The position numbers were made by a program, and so were the translations under genes. A stretch of 64,000 nt of DNA from Pusillimonas sp. TS35 (GTDB taxonomy: Bacteria > Pseudomonadota > Gammaproteobacteria > Burkholderiales > Burkholderiaceae_B). Where the stretch lies: assembly GCF_009857885.1 (NCBI RefSeq), contig NZ_WWER01000005.1, forward strand, positions 186,001 through 250,000, written 5' to 3'. The notes under the pieces are model-generated. The model was not told the DNA's origin. It made no database searches and saw only the letters and a list, made by a program, of their open reading frames with translations. Numbering within the stretch: position 1 is the first letter of the stretch; each line of letters begins with the position of its first letter. Below are positions 27,485 through 36,716 of the stretch, one piece after another.

Positions 27485-27724
27485 ATGGAAAGCATCGAAC
27501 AGCGCGTCAAGAAGATCGTCGCTGAACAACTTGGCGTCAACGAAGCCGAGATCAAGAACGAATCTTCCTTTCTTGACGACCTCGGTGCCGATTCGCTCGA
27601 TATGGTCGAGCTCGTGATGGCACTCGAAGACGAATTCGAAACCGAAATTCCGGACGAAGAGGCCGAGAAAATCACGACGGTTCAGCAGGCGGTTGATTAC
27701 ATCAATTCGCACAGCAAGCAGTAA
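27485..27724 (+). CDS. acpP: Acyl carrier protein
   Basis: The small acidic protein that carries growing acyl chains on a phosphopantetheine arm. From the ATG at 27485 it has 79 residues, beginning [17 protein letters not shown]. The attachment serine is S37 in [18 protein letters not shown] longer frame back to 27443 is rejected because AGAT-type upstream sequence and homology favour this start. A ribosome-binding site TTGGAGAT lies just before the ATG. Confidence 0.98.
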   Translation: MESIEQRVKKIVAEQLGVNEAEIKNESSFLDDLGADSLDMVELVMALEDEFETEIPDEEAEKITTVQQAVDYINSHSKQ

Positions 27725-27827
27725 TATCAACTTTCCGGTCGGCGCCATGGTCAGCAGCGGCGTCGCGCCAAGGCGGTTTCTAGGGGATAGTCCCGCCACC
27801 CGGTCCGGGCCTGGTCAGGCAGGGCAG

Positions 27828-27861
27828 GGCGGTGCGCCTGTTCACTGCAAACCGCCTTTTT
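27828..27861 (+). terminator. Attenuator-like terminator between acpP and fabF
   Basis: Arms GGCGGT (27828-27833) and ACCGCC (27851-27856) enclose a 17-nt loop and are followed at once by TTTTT (27857-27861), 17 bp before the fabF ATG. Partial termination would let acpP be expressed far above fabF. Confidence 0.6.
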
Positions 27862-27877
27862 CATTCAGGAGTCATCC

Positions 27878-29107
27878 GTGAAACGACGTGTCGTCATTAC
27901 TGGTCTGGGTATTGTGTCGCCCGTGGGCAACGACCTGGACAGCGCATGGGACAATATCGTCAACGGGCGTTCGGGCATTTCCGGCATTACGCGCTTTGAT
28001 GCTTCCGCGATGAATGCACGGATAGCGGGTGAGGTCAAGGGTTTCGACGTCACGCAGTATATTTCCGCCAAAGATGCCAAGACGATGGATACCTTCATCC
28101 ATTACGGTCTCGCCGCGGGCCTGCAGGCCTGGCGTGATTCCGGGCTCGCGCTTACTGACGCGCAACTGGAGCGCGCAGGTATCATTCTGGGTTCGGGCAT
28201 TGGTGGCCTGCAGCGCATCGAAGAAACACAAACCGAATACCTTGCACGCGGCCCGCGCCGCATCTCGCCGTTCTTCGTCCCCGCCTCGCTGATCAACCTC
28301 ATTTCGGGCCAGCTTTCCATCCTGCTGGGCCTCAAGGGCCCCAATTATGCGGTGGTTTCGGCCTGCACTACGGGTCTGCACTCCATCGGCGACGCCGCGC
28401 GCCTGATCGAGTACGGAGATGCCGATGTCATGATTGCCGGGGGGGCGGAATCCACCGTTTCTCCGCTGGGCATCGGCGGTTTTGCCGCTATGCGGGCGCT
28501 ATCCACCCGCAACGATGATCCGGCCACCGCTTCGCGCCCCTGGGACCGCGACCGCGACGGGTTCGTGCTGGGCGAAGGCGCTGGCGCCCTCGTGCTCGAA
28601 GAGTACGAACACGCCCGCAAGCGCGGTGCGCGCATTTACGGCGAGTTCGCCGGCTATGGCATGAGCGCCGACGCCCATCACATCACCTCGCCCGACAAAG
28701 AAGGCCCGTGCCGAGGCATGCTCAATGCCCTGCGCAATGGGGGTGTCAACCCCGACGAGGTCCAGTACGTCAACGCCCATGGCACCTCCACGCCGCTGGG
28801 CGACAAGAACGAATCCGACGCGCTCAAGCTCGCGTTCGGCGATCATGCGTACAAGCTGGTGGTTAATTCCACCAAGTCCATGACGGGGCACCTGTTGGGC
28901 GCGGCGGGCGGTATTGAGGCCGTATTCACTACGCTTGCGGTCTACCATCAGGTATCGCCGCCCACCATCAACATCTTCAACCAGGATCCCGAGTGCGACC
29001 TGGATTACTGCGCCAATGAAGCGCGCGACATGAAGATCGATCTGGCGCTGTCCAACTCCTTCGGCTTTGGCGGCACCAACGGGTCCATGCTCGTCCGGAG
29101 GCTCTAG
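27878..29107 (+). CDS. fabF: 3-oxoacyl-ACP synthase II
   Basis: FabF elongates acyl-ACP, including the palmitoleate-to-vaccenate step. The 409-residue protein starts KRRVVITGLGIVSPVGNDL. The catalytic cysteine is in VVSACTTGLHS, and the two histidines are in YVNAHGTSTPLGD and STKSMTGHLLGAAGG. An AGGAG site lies upstream. The C-terminal NSFGFGGTNGSMLVRRL is typical. The next frame overlaps or follows closely. Confidence 0.98.
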   Translation: MKRRVVITGLGIVSPVGNDLDSAWDNIVNGRSGISGITRFDASAMNARIAGEVKGFDVTQYISAKDAKTMDTFIHYGLAAGLQAWRDSGLALTDAQLERAGIILGSGIGGLQRIEETQTEYLARGPRRISPFFVPASLINLISGQLSILLGLKGPNYAVVSACTTGLHSIGDAARLIEYGDADVMIAGGAESTVSPLGIGGFAAMRALSTRNDDPATASRPWDRDRDGFVLGEGAGALVLEEYEHARKRGARIYGEFAGYGMSADAHHITSPDKEGPCRGMLNALRNGGVNPDEVQYVNAHGTSTPLGDKNESDALKLAFGDHAYKLVVNSTKSMTGHLLGAAGGIEAVFTTLAVYHQVSPPTINIFNQDPECDLDYCANEARDMKIDLALSNSFGFGGTNGSMLVRRL

Positions 29108-29156
29108 GCTGTCCGGGCCAGGCTCCCGCACCTGGCCGGCCCGGTACTTACGCCGG

Positions 29157-29462
29157 GTGGCCGCCTTGCGCCTACTCGGGCGCAAGCCCTTACCATTTAC
29201 AGGTATATTGTCCGTGCATGCGTCAGGGCTGTGGGAATGCTCCCCCGGCCCGGCGGAGCAGGCCTTCCTGGCTCATGCCGAACACGCCTGGTTCGGCCCG
29301 GCGTGGCTGACCTTGCGGCTGTGTCACGCTACAACAGGTATCCGGCGTGATATATGCGTGTGGCGCGCAAGCATGCCGCCCGACGACTGGCGTGCGCTGC
29401 GTTGCCAGGTGCTCAGGCAGGCTGCCATGCCCGGGCGTACCCTGACCAAGGAAACCGAATGA
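29157..29462 (+). CDS. YgfX/CptA-like small protein, lacking the membrane hairpin
   Basis: The frame (taken here from the GTG at 29157; it is open back to an ATG at 29067 inside fabF) has a C-terminus like the YgfX family: a VWRASMPPDDWRALRCQVLRQA tail, comparable with the 'RDSLSPEDWRRLRVLL' ending of YgfX. The N-terminal two-helix membrane part of YgfX is not seen, so this is a short or decayed version. Its stop overlaps the rpoE start as ATGA, giving coupling. About 100 residues from GTG. The homology is judged by eye and modest. Confidence 0.55.
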   Translation: MAALRLLGRKPLPFTGILSVHASGLWECSPGPAEQAFLAHAEHAWFGPAWLTLRLCHATTGIRRDICVWRASMPPDDWRALRCQVLRQAAMPGRTLTKETE

Positions 29463-30058
29463 GCGAACGCGACATCGACGCCGATCTTGTATCCCGTGTG
29501 CAGCGGGGCGACAAGCGTGCGTTCGATCTGCTCGTCCTCAAATACCAGCGCAAGATCATGCGCCTGCTGGCGCGCTTTATTCGTGACCCTGCCGAAATCG
29601 AAGACGTGGCGCAGGAGGCCTTTATCAAGGCTTACCGCGCACTACCGCAGTTTCGGGGCGACAGCGCCTTTTACACTTGGCTTTACCGCATCGCCATCAA
29701 TACCGCGCGCAACTGGCAATCGGCCAGCGCGCGTCGTCCGGTTGCGTTGAACACCATCGAATCCGACGATGGTGAAACTTTTAGCCAAATTGACAACCTA
29801 ACCGACAATAGCACGCCGGAATCGATGGTGGCGAGCCGCGAGATTGTCGAAACGGTCAACGCTGCCATAAATGCGTTGCCGGAAGAATTGCGCACAGCCA
29901 TTGTGTTACGCGAGATAGAAGGAATGAGCTACGAAGACATTGCCCAGAGCATGGGATGCCCTATCGGTACGGTACGGTCGCGCATCTTCAGGGCACGCGA
30001 GGCCATCGCGGCGCAGTTGCGCCCCGTGCTGGGCAACGATTCCGAACGTCGCTGGTAA
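29459..30058 (+). CDS. rpoE: RNA polymerase sigma factor RpoE (AlgU-type)
   Basis: The extracytoplasmic-stress sigma factor that drives outer-membrane protein and LPS quality-control genes. The start ATG 29459 overlaps the preceding stop. 199 residues: region 2 includes YQRKIMRLLARFIRDPAEIEDVAQEAFIKAYRAL and FRGDSAFYTWLYRIAINTARNW (core and -10 binding). Region 4 includes LPEELRTAIVLREIEGMSYEDIAQSMGCPIGTVRSRIFRARE. It is followed by its anti-sigma partners rseA and rseB and the protease gene, a classic mucABD-like set. Confidence 0.97.
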   Translation: MSERDIDADLVSRVQRGDKRAFDLLVLKYQRKIMRLLARFIRDPAEIEDVAQEAFIKAYRALPQFRGDSAFYTWLYRIAINTARNWQSASARRPVALNTIESDDGETFSQIDNLTDNSTPESMVASREIVETVNAAINALPEELRTAIVLREIEGMSYEDIAQSMGCPIGTVRSRIFRAREAIAAQLRPVLGNDSERRW

Positions 30059-30068
30059 GGAGCTACGA

Positions 30069-30557
30069 ATGCAAGCCGCTCAACAACATATCCATGACCA
30101 GGAAACCTCCGGCTGGGAGGCCTCGATCTCCGGCTGGGTCGACGGCGATGGCGAAATCCGCCCCGAAGAGCTGGACACCCCCTACGGCCGTCAGCTCTGG
30201 GAAACCTACCACTTGATCGGCGACACCCTGCGCAACCCCGATCTGGCCATCAAGCCTTCTGATCGTTTTTACGCACGTGTTTCTGCGGCCATCGACGCAG
30301 AGCCGCACATCGTTGCGCCGCGCCTGGCGCGCCATCATCATTTGCGGCTGGGCTTGTCGGGCTTGGCTGTCGCGGCAGCCGTGGCGTCTGTGGTGTGGGT
30401 GGCCTTGCCTTATCTTGCCGGGTCTGAGGCGCCGACCAACGTACAGGTGATGGCCAATGCTGGCGAAGAAGCCGGTCTCGGCGATTATCTGTATGCACAC
30501 CAAGAGCTTGCCGGTGCCGGCCCCGCGCGGCGTGTATCGTTCGAGGTATCGCGCTAA
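30069..30557 (+). CDS. rseA: Anti-sigma-E factor RseA (MucA-like)
   Basis: RseA is a single-pass inner-membrane protein whose cytoplasmic domain holds RpoE inactive until it is cut by envelope proteases. From the ATG at 30069 it has 162 residues. The N-terminal RseA domain has SGWEASISGWVDGDGEI..ELDTPYGRQLWETYHLIGDTLR, the conserved W-x-x-Y-x-L-I-x-D-x-L motif. The membrane helix is LGLSGLAVAAAVASVVWVALPYL at ~95-117, and a ~45-residue periplasmic tail follows. It ends overlapping rseB by one base. Confidence 0.95.
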   Translation: MQAAQQHIHDQETSGWEASISGWVDGDGEIRPEELDTPYGRQLWETYHLIGDTLRNPDLAIKPSDRFYARVSAAIDAEPHIVAPRLARHHHLRLGLSGLAVAAAVASVVWVALPYLAGSEAPTNVQVMANAGEEAGLGDYLYAHQELAGAGPARRVSFEVSR

Positions 30558-31609
30558 TGCTGGTGCTTCAATCCGCCACTGGCATACGTCCGCTGCGTAA
30601 CCGGTTTGCGCGCGGGCAATTGCGCCGCGCTTCTGGTGTACTCGTCCTGGCGCTGTCTGGCCTTGCGGCCGCGCCTGTCGTGGCGGCGCCGAATGACGCT
30701 GGCGCCCAAGGGTTGGTGATTCTACGACAGATGCAGGATGCGGCCCGCAAACTCGATTATTCGGGTGTATACACCTATCAGCAGGGCGCCGTGATGCAGT
30801 CTTCCCGCATCACGCACATGGTGGACGGCACCGGTGAGCGCGAACGCATCGAGGTGCTGGACGGCGAGGCCCACGAGTTCATCCGGCACAACGAGGTCAC
30901 ACAGTGCCTGGTGCCAGAGCAGAAGGCGATCATCATCGAGCGCCAGCGCGGCGATCGCTTCCCGGCGCTTATGCTGGGCGACGGTGCAAACATTCCCAAG
31001 TACTACGATATCGTGCGTCATGACGGCACCTATCGTGTGGCTGGCCGCGAATGCAACCTGCTTGAGCTGCGGCCGCGCGACGACTATCGCTATGGCTACC
31101 GCCTATGCGCCGACACCCGTACGCGTCTGCTCCTCAAGGCACAGGTCGTGGGGCCCGAAGGGCTGATCGACCAGATTTCATTCAACTCTTTGTCGATGGG
31201 GGCGCAGGTTGCGTCGGCCGATCTCGAGTCGAGTTGGAATACCGCTGGCTGGAAAGTCGTCGAAACCAGGATGAAGCCGGTCGATCTCGCACAGGCAGGC
31301 TGGCGTATCCCGGCGCCGCCGGGTTACGAGCCGGTCATGCAGGTGACGCGGCCCATGCGCAAGGGGCGGGAGGCCAGCCAGTTGCTGCTTACTGACGGGT
31401 TGGCGGCTGTGTCCGTCTTCATCGAGCCGCACAAGGCCGATGAACGTGCTTCGCAGCTTAACGAAGCCGTCAGAACCGGCGCAATGAATATCTACCGTAC
31501 CCGGATTGGGGATTACTGGCTGACTGCCCTGGGCGAGGTACCAGCCGACGCGCTGCTGGAGATTGCCAAGGGTACCCAGTTTGTGCCTGCGGACGATCAT
31601 AAAAACTAA
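30557..31609 (+). CDS. rseB: Sigma-E factor regulatory protein RseB (MucB-like)
   Basis: RseB is a periplasmic lipid/LPS-sensing protein that protects RseA from proteolysis. The 350-residue precursor has a signal peptide (VLVLALSGLAAAPVVAAPN, cleavage near residue 45). The N-terminal MucB/RseB domain begins LRQMQDAARKLDYSGVYTYQQG. The C-terminal domain includes WRIPAPPGYEPVMQVTRP. The TAATG overlap with rseA indicates coupled translation. Confidence 0.95.
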   Translation: MLVLQSATGIRPLRNRFARGQLRRASGVLVLALSGLAAAPVVAAPNDAGAQGLVILRQMQDAARKLDYSGVYTYQQGAVMQSSRITHMVDGTGERERIEVLDGEAHEFIRHNEVTQCLVPEQKAIIIERQRGDRFPALMLGDGANIPKYYDIVRHDGTYRVAGRECNLLELRPRDDYRYGYRLCADTRTRLLLKAQVVGPEGLIDQISFNSLSMGAQVASADLESSWNTAGWKVVETRMKPVDLAQAGWRIPAPPGYEPVMQVTRPMRKGREASQLLLTDGLAAVSVFIEPHKADERASQLNEAVRTGAMNIYRTRIGDYWLTALGEVPADALLEIAKGTQFVPADDHKN

Positions 31610-31629
31610 TCATTCATAAGGAGTTTTCG

Positions 31630-33129
31630 ATGCTTTCAGCTCAGTTGCGAAACAGCAGGCTAAAAAGGTTTGCCGGGGTTGTGTCGGTGAGCCTGCTGGT
31701 GGCGTGTTCCGCGGTCGGCGCGGCCACGTCCGTCGAGAGCGGTGCCACGGTGCCGACGCCTACGCTGTCTGTGCCCGACTTTACTCAGGTCGTCGCCAAG
31801 ACGGAGAATTCGGTGGTCAATATCCGCACCACCGAAGCCGTGCCCGTGCGCCCGCGGCTGAATCCAAATGATCCTTATGACATGTTCCGTTGGTTTTTCG
31901 GCCCCGATTTCATGCCGCCGGGCGTACGCCCCGACCAGCGCGGCGGCGCGCCGACACAGCCCGCCCCCAAGGAGCAAGAGCGTACGGTGCCGCGCGGCGT
32001 GGGTTCGGGTTTCATTATTTCCAAGGATGGCTACATCATCACCAACAACCACGTGGTGACCAAATCCAATGGTATTTTCGTGACGTTGACCAACGGCAAG
32101 GAATATCCTGCCAAGATCATCGGCACCGATCAGCGCACGGACATTGCCCTGATCAAGATCGACGCCAAAGACTTGCCCGCGCTGCAGATTGGCGATTCCA
32201 AGTCACTGAAAAAGGGGCAATGGGTGCTGGCGATCGGCTCGCCTTTCGGCTTGGACTCCACCGTGACGTCCGGCATCGTCAGCGCCATCAATCGTGATAC
32301 GGGCGACTACTTACCCTTCATCCAGACAGATGTCGCAGTCAACCCGGGTAATTCAGGCGGGCCGTTGATCGATCTGGCTGGCCGTGTAGTCGGGGTGAAC
32401 TCACAGATTATTTCCCAGAGCGGTGGCTTCATGGGCATCTCGTTGGCCATTCCGATCGACGAGGCGATGCAGGTGGTCGAGCAGCTCAAGGCCCACGGCA
32501 AGGTGACGCGCGGGCGTATCGGTGTGCAGATTGGGCCTGTCTCGGACGATGTAGGCAAGGCGATCGGGCTACCTGAATCCAAGGGCGCCATGGTCAGCAA
32601 CGTTGAGCCCGGCGGGCCGGCTGCCAAGGCGGGTATCCGCGCCGGCGACGTGATCCTGAAGTTCGATGGCAGTGCCATTGATCACATGACAGATCTTCCG
32701 CGCATTGTGGGTGCAACCAAACCAGGCAGCACTGTGCCTATCGAGGTCTGGCGCAAGGGTAAGCGTGAAACGCTGCGTGTAACCGTCGGCGAGATGCCTG
32801 CGGGTGATGCGCAGCAGCAGGCCAGCAGCCAGGGCGAACCCGGACAGGGGCCTGCCGATGCGCTGGGCTTGTCTGTAGGGCCGGTAGATGCTGCGGCGGC
32901 CGCCCGCCTGCCCATTAAGGGCGGCGTGCAGGTGCGCGATGTGACGGGGCCTGCCGCCGAGGCTGGTCTGGAGCCGGGTGACATTATCGTCACTATCAAC
33001 GATACAGATGTCACCGACCCCGCGCAGTATGCCAAGCTGGTCGCGGGGCTGGACAAGTCGCGCGCCGCGGCGCTGCTGGTGGTGCGGGGTGATCAGTCGC
33101 AGTGGATCACGGTCAAGCCCAAAAAATAA
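31630..33129 (+). CDS. mucD: Periplasmic serine endoprotease DegP/MucD
   Basis: An HtrA-family protease and chaperone that degrades misfolded envelope proteins and tunes the sigma-E response. 499 residues. The catalytic triad is in ITNNHVVT (His), RTDIALIKI (Asp) and NPGNSGGPL (Ser). Two C-terminal PDZ domains occupy ~residues 290-380 and 405-495. The N-terminus has a signal sequence that also contains LLVAC, a possible lipobox, so it may be lipid-anchored. An AAGGAG site lies upstream. It ends the stress cluster, before a strong terminator at 33163. Confidence 0.96.
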   Translation: MLSAQLRNSRLKRFAGVVSVSLLVACSAVGAATSVESGATVPTPTLSVPDFTQVVAKTENSVVNIRTTEAVPVRPRLNPNDPYDMFRWFFGPDFMPPGVRPDQRGGAPTQPAPKEQERTVPRGVGSGFIISKDGYIITNNHVVTKSNGIFVTLTNGKEYPAKIIGTDQRTDIALIKIDAKDLPALQIGDSKSLKKGQWVLAIGSPFGLDSTVTSGIVSAINRDTGDYLPFIQTDVAVNPGNSGGPLIDLAGRVVGVNSQIISQSGGFMGISLAIPIDEAMQVVEQLKAHGKVTRGRIGVQIGPVSDDVGKAIGLPESKGAMVSNVEPGGPAAKAGIRAGDVILKFDGSAIDHMTDLPRIVGATKPGSTVPIEVWRKGKRETLRVTVGEMPAGDAQQQASSQGEPGQGPADALGLSVGPVDAAAAARLPIKGGVQVRDVTGPAAEAGLEPGDIIVTINDTDVTDPAQYAKLVAGLDKSRAAALLVVRGDQSQWITVKPKK

Positions 33130-33162
33130 TCATCAAACCGGCTAAAATGGCGTAAAGCAGAA

Positions 33163-33191
33163 GGGGGCGCCCTCGAACGCCCCCTTTTTTT
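33163..33191 (+). terminator. Rho-independent terminator after mucD
   Basis: GGGGGCG (33163-33169) pairs with CGCCCCC (33178-33184) across an 8-nt loop, followed by TTTTTTT to 33191. It separates the sigma-E cluster from lepA. Confidence 0.92.
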
Positions 33192-33250
33192 ATGCCTTAA
33201 GCGGCAATTTCCATCATCTTCTAGCATTTTCAAGGTTTTCGCCTTCTTTT

Positions 33251-35044
33251 ATGGATCATATCCGCAATTTCTCCATTATCGCCCACATCGACCATGGCAA
33301 GTCCACGCTTGCCGATCGCCTGATCCAGCGTTGTGGAGGCTTGGCGGATCGAGAAATGTCCATGCAGGTGCTCGATTCGATGGACATCGAGCGTGAGCGT
33401 GGCATCACCATCAAGGCACAGACCGCCGCGTTGCACTACAAGGCACGCAATGGCGAGATCTACAACCTCAATCTCATCGACACGCCGGGCCACGTCGACT
33501 TCTCGTACGAAGTCAGTCGTTCCTTGTCGGCCTGCGAGGGGGCCTTGCTGGTGGTCGATGCTTCGCAGGGGGTCGAAGCACAGACAGTTGCCAACTGCTA
33601 TACCGCTATCGAGCTGGGTGTCGAAGTATTGCCAGTACTCAACAAAATGGATCTTCCTTCGGCCGAGCCTGAAAATGCCCGCGCAGAGATTGAGGACGTC
33701 ATCGGCATCGAGGCCGGCGATGCTATTTTGTGCAGTGCAAAAACCGGGCTGGGCATCGACGAAATTCTCGAGCAGGTTGTGGCCAAGGTGCCGCCGCCCA
33801 AAGGCGATCCGGATGCGCCGCTCCAAGCGCTGATTATTGATTCCTGGTTCGACAACTACGTCGGTGTCGTCATGCTGGTGCGCATCGTTAATGGCCGCCT
33901 GCGTCCTAAAGACAAAATCTTGCTCATGGCCACCCATGCCACGCACTTATGCGAGCAGATTGGCGTGTTCACACCGAAATCGGTAGAACGCGACGTATTG
34001 TCCGCCGGCGAGGTGGGCTTTGTGATTGCCGGCATCAAAGAGCTGGAGCATGCCAAGGTTGGCGACACGATCACGCTGGCTGGCAAGCCGGCTGCCGCGC
34101 CGCTGCCCGGTTTCAAAGAGGTCAAACCGCAGGTGTTCGCAGGCCTTTATCCGGTGGAAAGCAGCGAGTACGACCAGCTTCGCGATTCGCTCGAGAAGCT
34201 CAAGCTCAACGATGCGGCGCTCATGTTTGAGCCCGAAGTCTCCCAGGCGCTGGGTTTTGGCTTCCGCTGCGGCTTCCTGGGCCTGCTGCACATGGAAATC
34301 GTGCAAGAGCGCCTGGAGCGCGAGTTCGACATGGATATCATCACCACGGCGCCGTCTGTGGTGTACGAGGTTGAACAGCGTGACGGCTTGGTTTCCATGA
34401 TCGAAAGCCCGTCGCGCATGCCCGAAGTGGGCAATATCGTTGAAATCCGTGAGCCCATCGTTACAGTTACGCTATTCATGCCGCAAGAGTACGTCGGCCC
34501 CGTCATGACACTGTGCATGGCCAAGCGAGGGGTACAGCTGAACATGAGCTACCATGGGCGCCAGGTGCACCTTACCTATGAGATCCCGCTGGCCGAGATC
34601 GTGCTCGACTTTTTTGACAAACTCAAGTCGGTGTCGCGCGGCTATGCGTCGATGGACTATGAATTCAAGGAGTACCGCGCCGCTGATGTGGTGCGCGTCG
34701 ACTTGCTCATCAACGGCGACCGCGTCGATGCACTCTCCATGATTGTGCACCGCGCCAATGCACGCTACCGCGGCCGCGAAGTGGTTTCCAAGATGCGTGG
34801 CCTGATCCCGCGCCAGATGTTCGATATTGCCATCCAGGCAGCTATCGGCGCCGAGGTCATCGCACGCGAGAACGTGAAGGCTTTGCGCAAGAACGTCCTG
34901 GCCAAGTGCTACGGCGGGGATATCAGCCGCAAGAAGAAACTCCTCGAGAAGCAGAAGGCGGGTAAAAAACGCATGAAACAGGTGGGCAACGTCGAAATCC
35001 CGCAAGAGGCGTTCCTGGCCATCCTGCAGGTAGATGATAAATAA
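33251..35044 (+). CDS. lepA: Elongation factor 4 (back-translocating GTPase LepA)
   Basis: LepA is a ribosome-binding translational GTPase that acts in initiation/assembly and under stress. The 597-residue protein has G1 [14 protein letters not shown], the switch segment [25 protein letters not shown] (G3) and NKMDLP (G4). The LepA-specific C-terminal domain ends [32 protein letters not shown]. Start ATG 33251. lepB follows after 28 bp. Confidence 0.98.
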   Translation: MDHIRNFSIIAHIDHGKSTLADRLIQRCGGLADREMSMQVLDSMDIERERGITIKAQTAALHYKARNGEIYNLNLIDTPGHVDFSYEVSRSLSACEGALLVVDASQGVEAQTVANCYTAIELGVEVLPVLNKMDLPSAEPENARAEIEDVIGIEAGDAILCSAKTGLGIDEILEQVVAKVPPPKGDPDAPLQALIIDSWFDNYVGVVMLVRIVNGRLRPKDKILLMATHATHLCEQIGVFTPKSVERDVLSAGEVGFVIAGIKELEHAKVGDTITLAGKPAAAPLPGFKEVKPQVFAGLYPVESSEYDQLRDSLEKLKLNDAALMFEPEVSQALGFGFRCGFLGLLHMEIVQERLEREFDMDIITTAPSVVYEVEQRDGLVSMIESPSRMPEVGNIVEIREPIVTVTLFMPQEYVGPVMTLCMAKRGVQLNMSYHGRQVHLTYEIPLAEIVLDFFDKLKSVSRGYASMDYEFKEYRAADVVRVDLLINGDRVDALSMIVHRANARYRGREVVSKMRGLIPRQMFDIAIQAAIGAEVIARENVKALRKNVLAKCYGGDISRKKKLLEKQKAGKKRMKQVGNVEIPQEAFLAILQVDDK

Positions 35045-35072
35045 ATATGAACAACAACAAGGTATTGCTGGC

Positions 35073-35960
35073 ATGAGCTGGGATTTCGCGCTGATTCTTT
35101 TTGTGCTGCTGGTACTGACCGGCCTGGTGTGGTGCCTGGATTTCGTCTGGCTCAGGAAACGCCGGCGGGCGACGGCGGTGGCCGCAATGGCCGCCACGGC
35201 ACCCGCGGTAAAGGGCCTGCCGGCAGACGAAGCGGGTCATATTCGCCAGGAAGCCTACGACAAGGCCAACAAGGCGCCGTGGTGGGTCGAATATTGCGTC
35301 AGTTTTTTCCCGGTGATATTGTTTGTATTCCTGCTGCGCTCCTTCGTGGTCGAGCCGTTCCGTATCCCATCAGGCTCCATGCTGCCCACGCTGCAAAATG
35401 GCGACCTCATCCTGGTCAACAAATTCCAGTATGGCATCCGCCTGCCGGTGGTCGACCGCAAGGTGATCGACTTGGGTACGCCGCAGCGCGGCGACGTGCT
35501 TGTGTTTCGCTACCCGGTGGACCCGAGTGTGGATTACATCAAGCGCGTCGTAGGCCTGCCCGGCGACGTCGTCGAGTATCGCAACAAGGTGCTGTCCATC
35601 AATGGCCAGGAGGTTGCCCGCGCGCGTGACGGCGATTACTTCGAGCCCGATCGGTCGGCTTATGTGGGCCGCTACGTCGAGCAGTTGGGTGCGATTTCGC
35701 ACCGCATACTGCTGAATACGCAGGCGCCGCAAGATTTCATGGCTATCACCAACTACCCCTACCGCGACCGTTGCGAGTACCTGCCCAATGGCGTGCGCTG
35801 CACGGTACCCGAGGGGCATTATTTCATGATGGGCGACAACCGCGACAATAGCCTGGACAGCCGCTACTGGGGTTTTGTGGCTGATCGCAACATCGTTGGC
35901 CGGGCTTTCTTCATATGGATGAATTTCAGCGATCTCGGTCGCATAGGCGGGTTCCAGTGA
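35073..35960 (+). CDS. lepB: Signal peptidase I
   Basis: LepB cleaves Sec and Tat signal peptides at the outer face of the inner membrane. From the ATG at 35073 it has 295 residues. The first helix is [21 protein letters not shown], then a basic cytoplasmic loop, then a second helix [21 protein letters not shown]. The catalytic serine is in [10 protein letters not shown] and the lysine in [28 protein letters not shown] is box E. An in-frame ATG at 35034 overlapping lepA is less likely. The GTG of rnc overlaps its stop. Confidence 0.97.
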   Translation: MSWDFALILFVLLVLTGLVWCLDFVWLRKRRRATAVAAMAATAPAVKGLPADEAGHIRQEAYDKANKAPWWVEYCVSFFPVILFVFLLRSFVVEPFRIPSGSMLPTLQNGDLILVNKFQYGIRLPVVDRKVIDLGTPQRGDVLVFRYPVDPSVDYIKRVVGLPGDVVEYRNKVLSINGQEVARARDGDYFEPDRSAYVGRYVEQLGAISHRILLNTQAPQDFMAITNYPYRDRCEYLPNGVRCTVPEGHYFMMGDNRDNSLDSRYWGFVADRNIVGRAFFIWMNFSDLGRIGGFQ

Positions 35961-36715
35961 GCAAACTCGATACGCTGCAGGCTTCGCTGGGGCACAGCTT
36001 CGGCGCGATTGCTTTGCTTGAGCAGGCCCTCACGCATCGCAGCCACAGCGCGCATCACAACGAGCGCCTGGAGTTCCTGGGCGATTCGGTCCTCAATTTC
36101 GTGGTGGCCGCGCTGCTGTACGAGCGTTTTGCGCGGATCGATGAGGGCGACTTGTCTCGGCTGCGGGCTAATCTAGTCAAGCAGTCCGCGCTGGCGGAGA
36201 TTGCCGGCCGCCTGTCGCTCTCGCAGTATCTGCGGCTGGGAGAAGGCGAGCTCAAGAGCGGGGGCTTTCGCCGCCCGTCTATCCTCGCCGATGCGGTCGA
36301 GGCGGTTTTCGGGGCCATTTACCTGGATGGCGGGTTCGATGCGGCGCACAAGGCAATTGCGAAGCAGTACGAGCCCATCCTGGTCAATGTAGACCCCAAA
36401 ACACTGGGTAAAGACCCTAAAACCTTGCTGCAGGAGATGCTGCAAGGCCGCAAACTGGATCTGCCCCTGTACACGGTGCTGGCTACACATGGCGCCGCGC
36501 ACAGCCAGACGTTCGAGGTTGAGTGCCAGGTGCCCAAGCTCGATATCCGGGTCACCGCCGGCGGTGCCAGCCGCCGCGCGGCGGAACAAGCGGCTGCTCA
36601 GAAGGCCATAGAGGCTATCTTGGCGCTGGCGCCTGCCAAGGGCGCGCGCGGCCATCGAGCCCGCAAGTCGGCACAGCTTACACTGCCAGTGGCGATCGCC
36701 CAGGAGAACAAATAG
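35957..36715 (+). CDS. rnc: Ribonuclease III
   Basis: RNase III cuts double-stranded RNA in rRNA precursors and mRNAs. Start GTG 35957 overlaps the lepB stop (GTGA). The 252 residues contain the nuclease signature [16 protein letters not shown] and the metal acidic residues, then [19 protein letters not shown]-terminal dsRNA-binding domain (~160-225; [19 protein letters not shown] and [16 protein letters not shown]) follows, and a basic tail ends it. It lies in the widespread lepB-rnc-era-recO order. Confidence 0.97.
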   Translation: MSKLDTLQASLGHSFGAIALLEQALTHRSHSAHHNERLEFLGDSVLNFVVAALLYERFARIDEGDLSRLRANLVKQSALAEIAGRLSLSQYLRLGEGELKSGGFRRPSILADAVEAVFGAIYLDGGFDAAHKAIAKQYEPILVNVDPKTLGKDPKTLLQEMLQGRKLDLPLYTVLATHGAAHSQTFEVECQVPKLDIRVTAGGASRRAAEQAAAQKAIEAILALAPAKGARGHRARKSAQLTLPVAIAQENK

Positions 36716-36716
36716 C

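Noticed and set aside
25556-27799. A 747-codon minus-strand frame opposite fabD, fabG and acpP
   Set aside because: Shadow of well-defined genes on the plus strand; composition is not protein-like.
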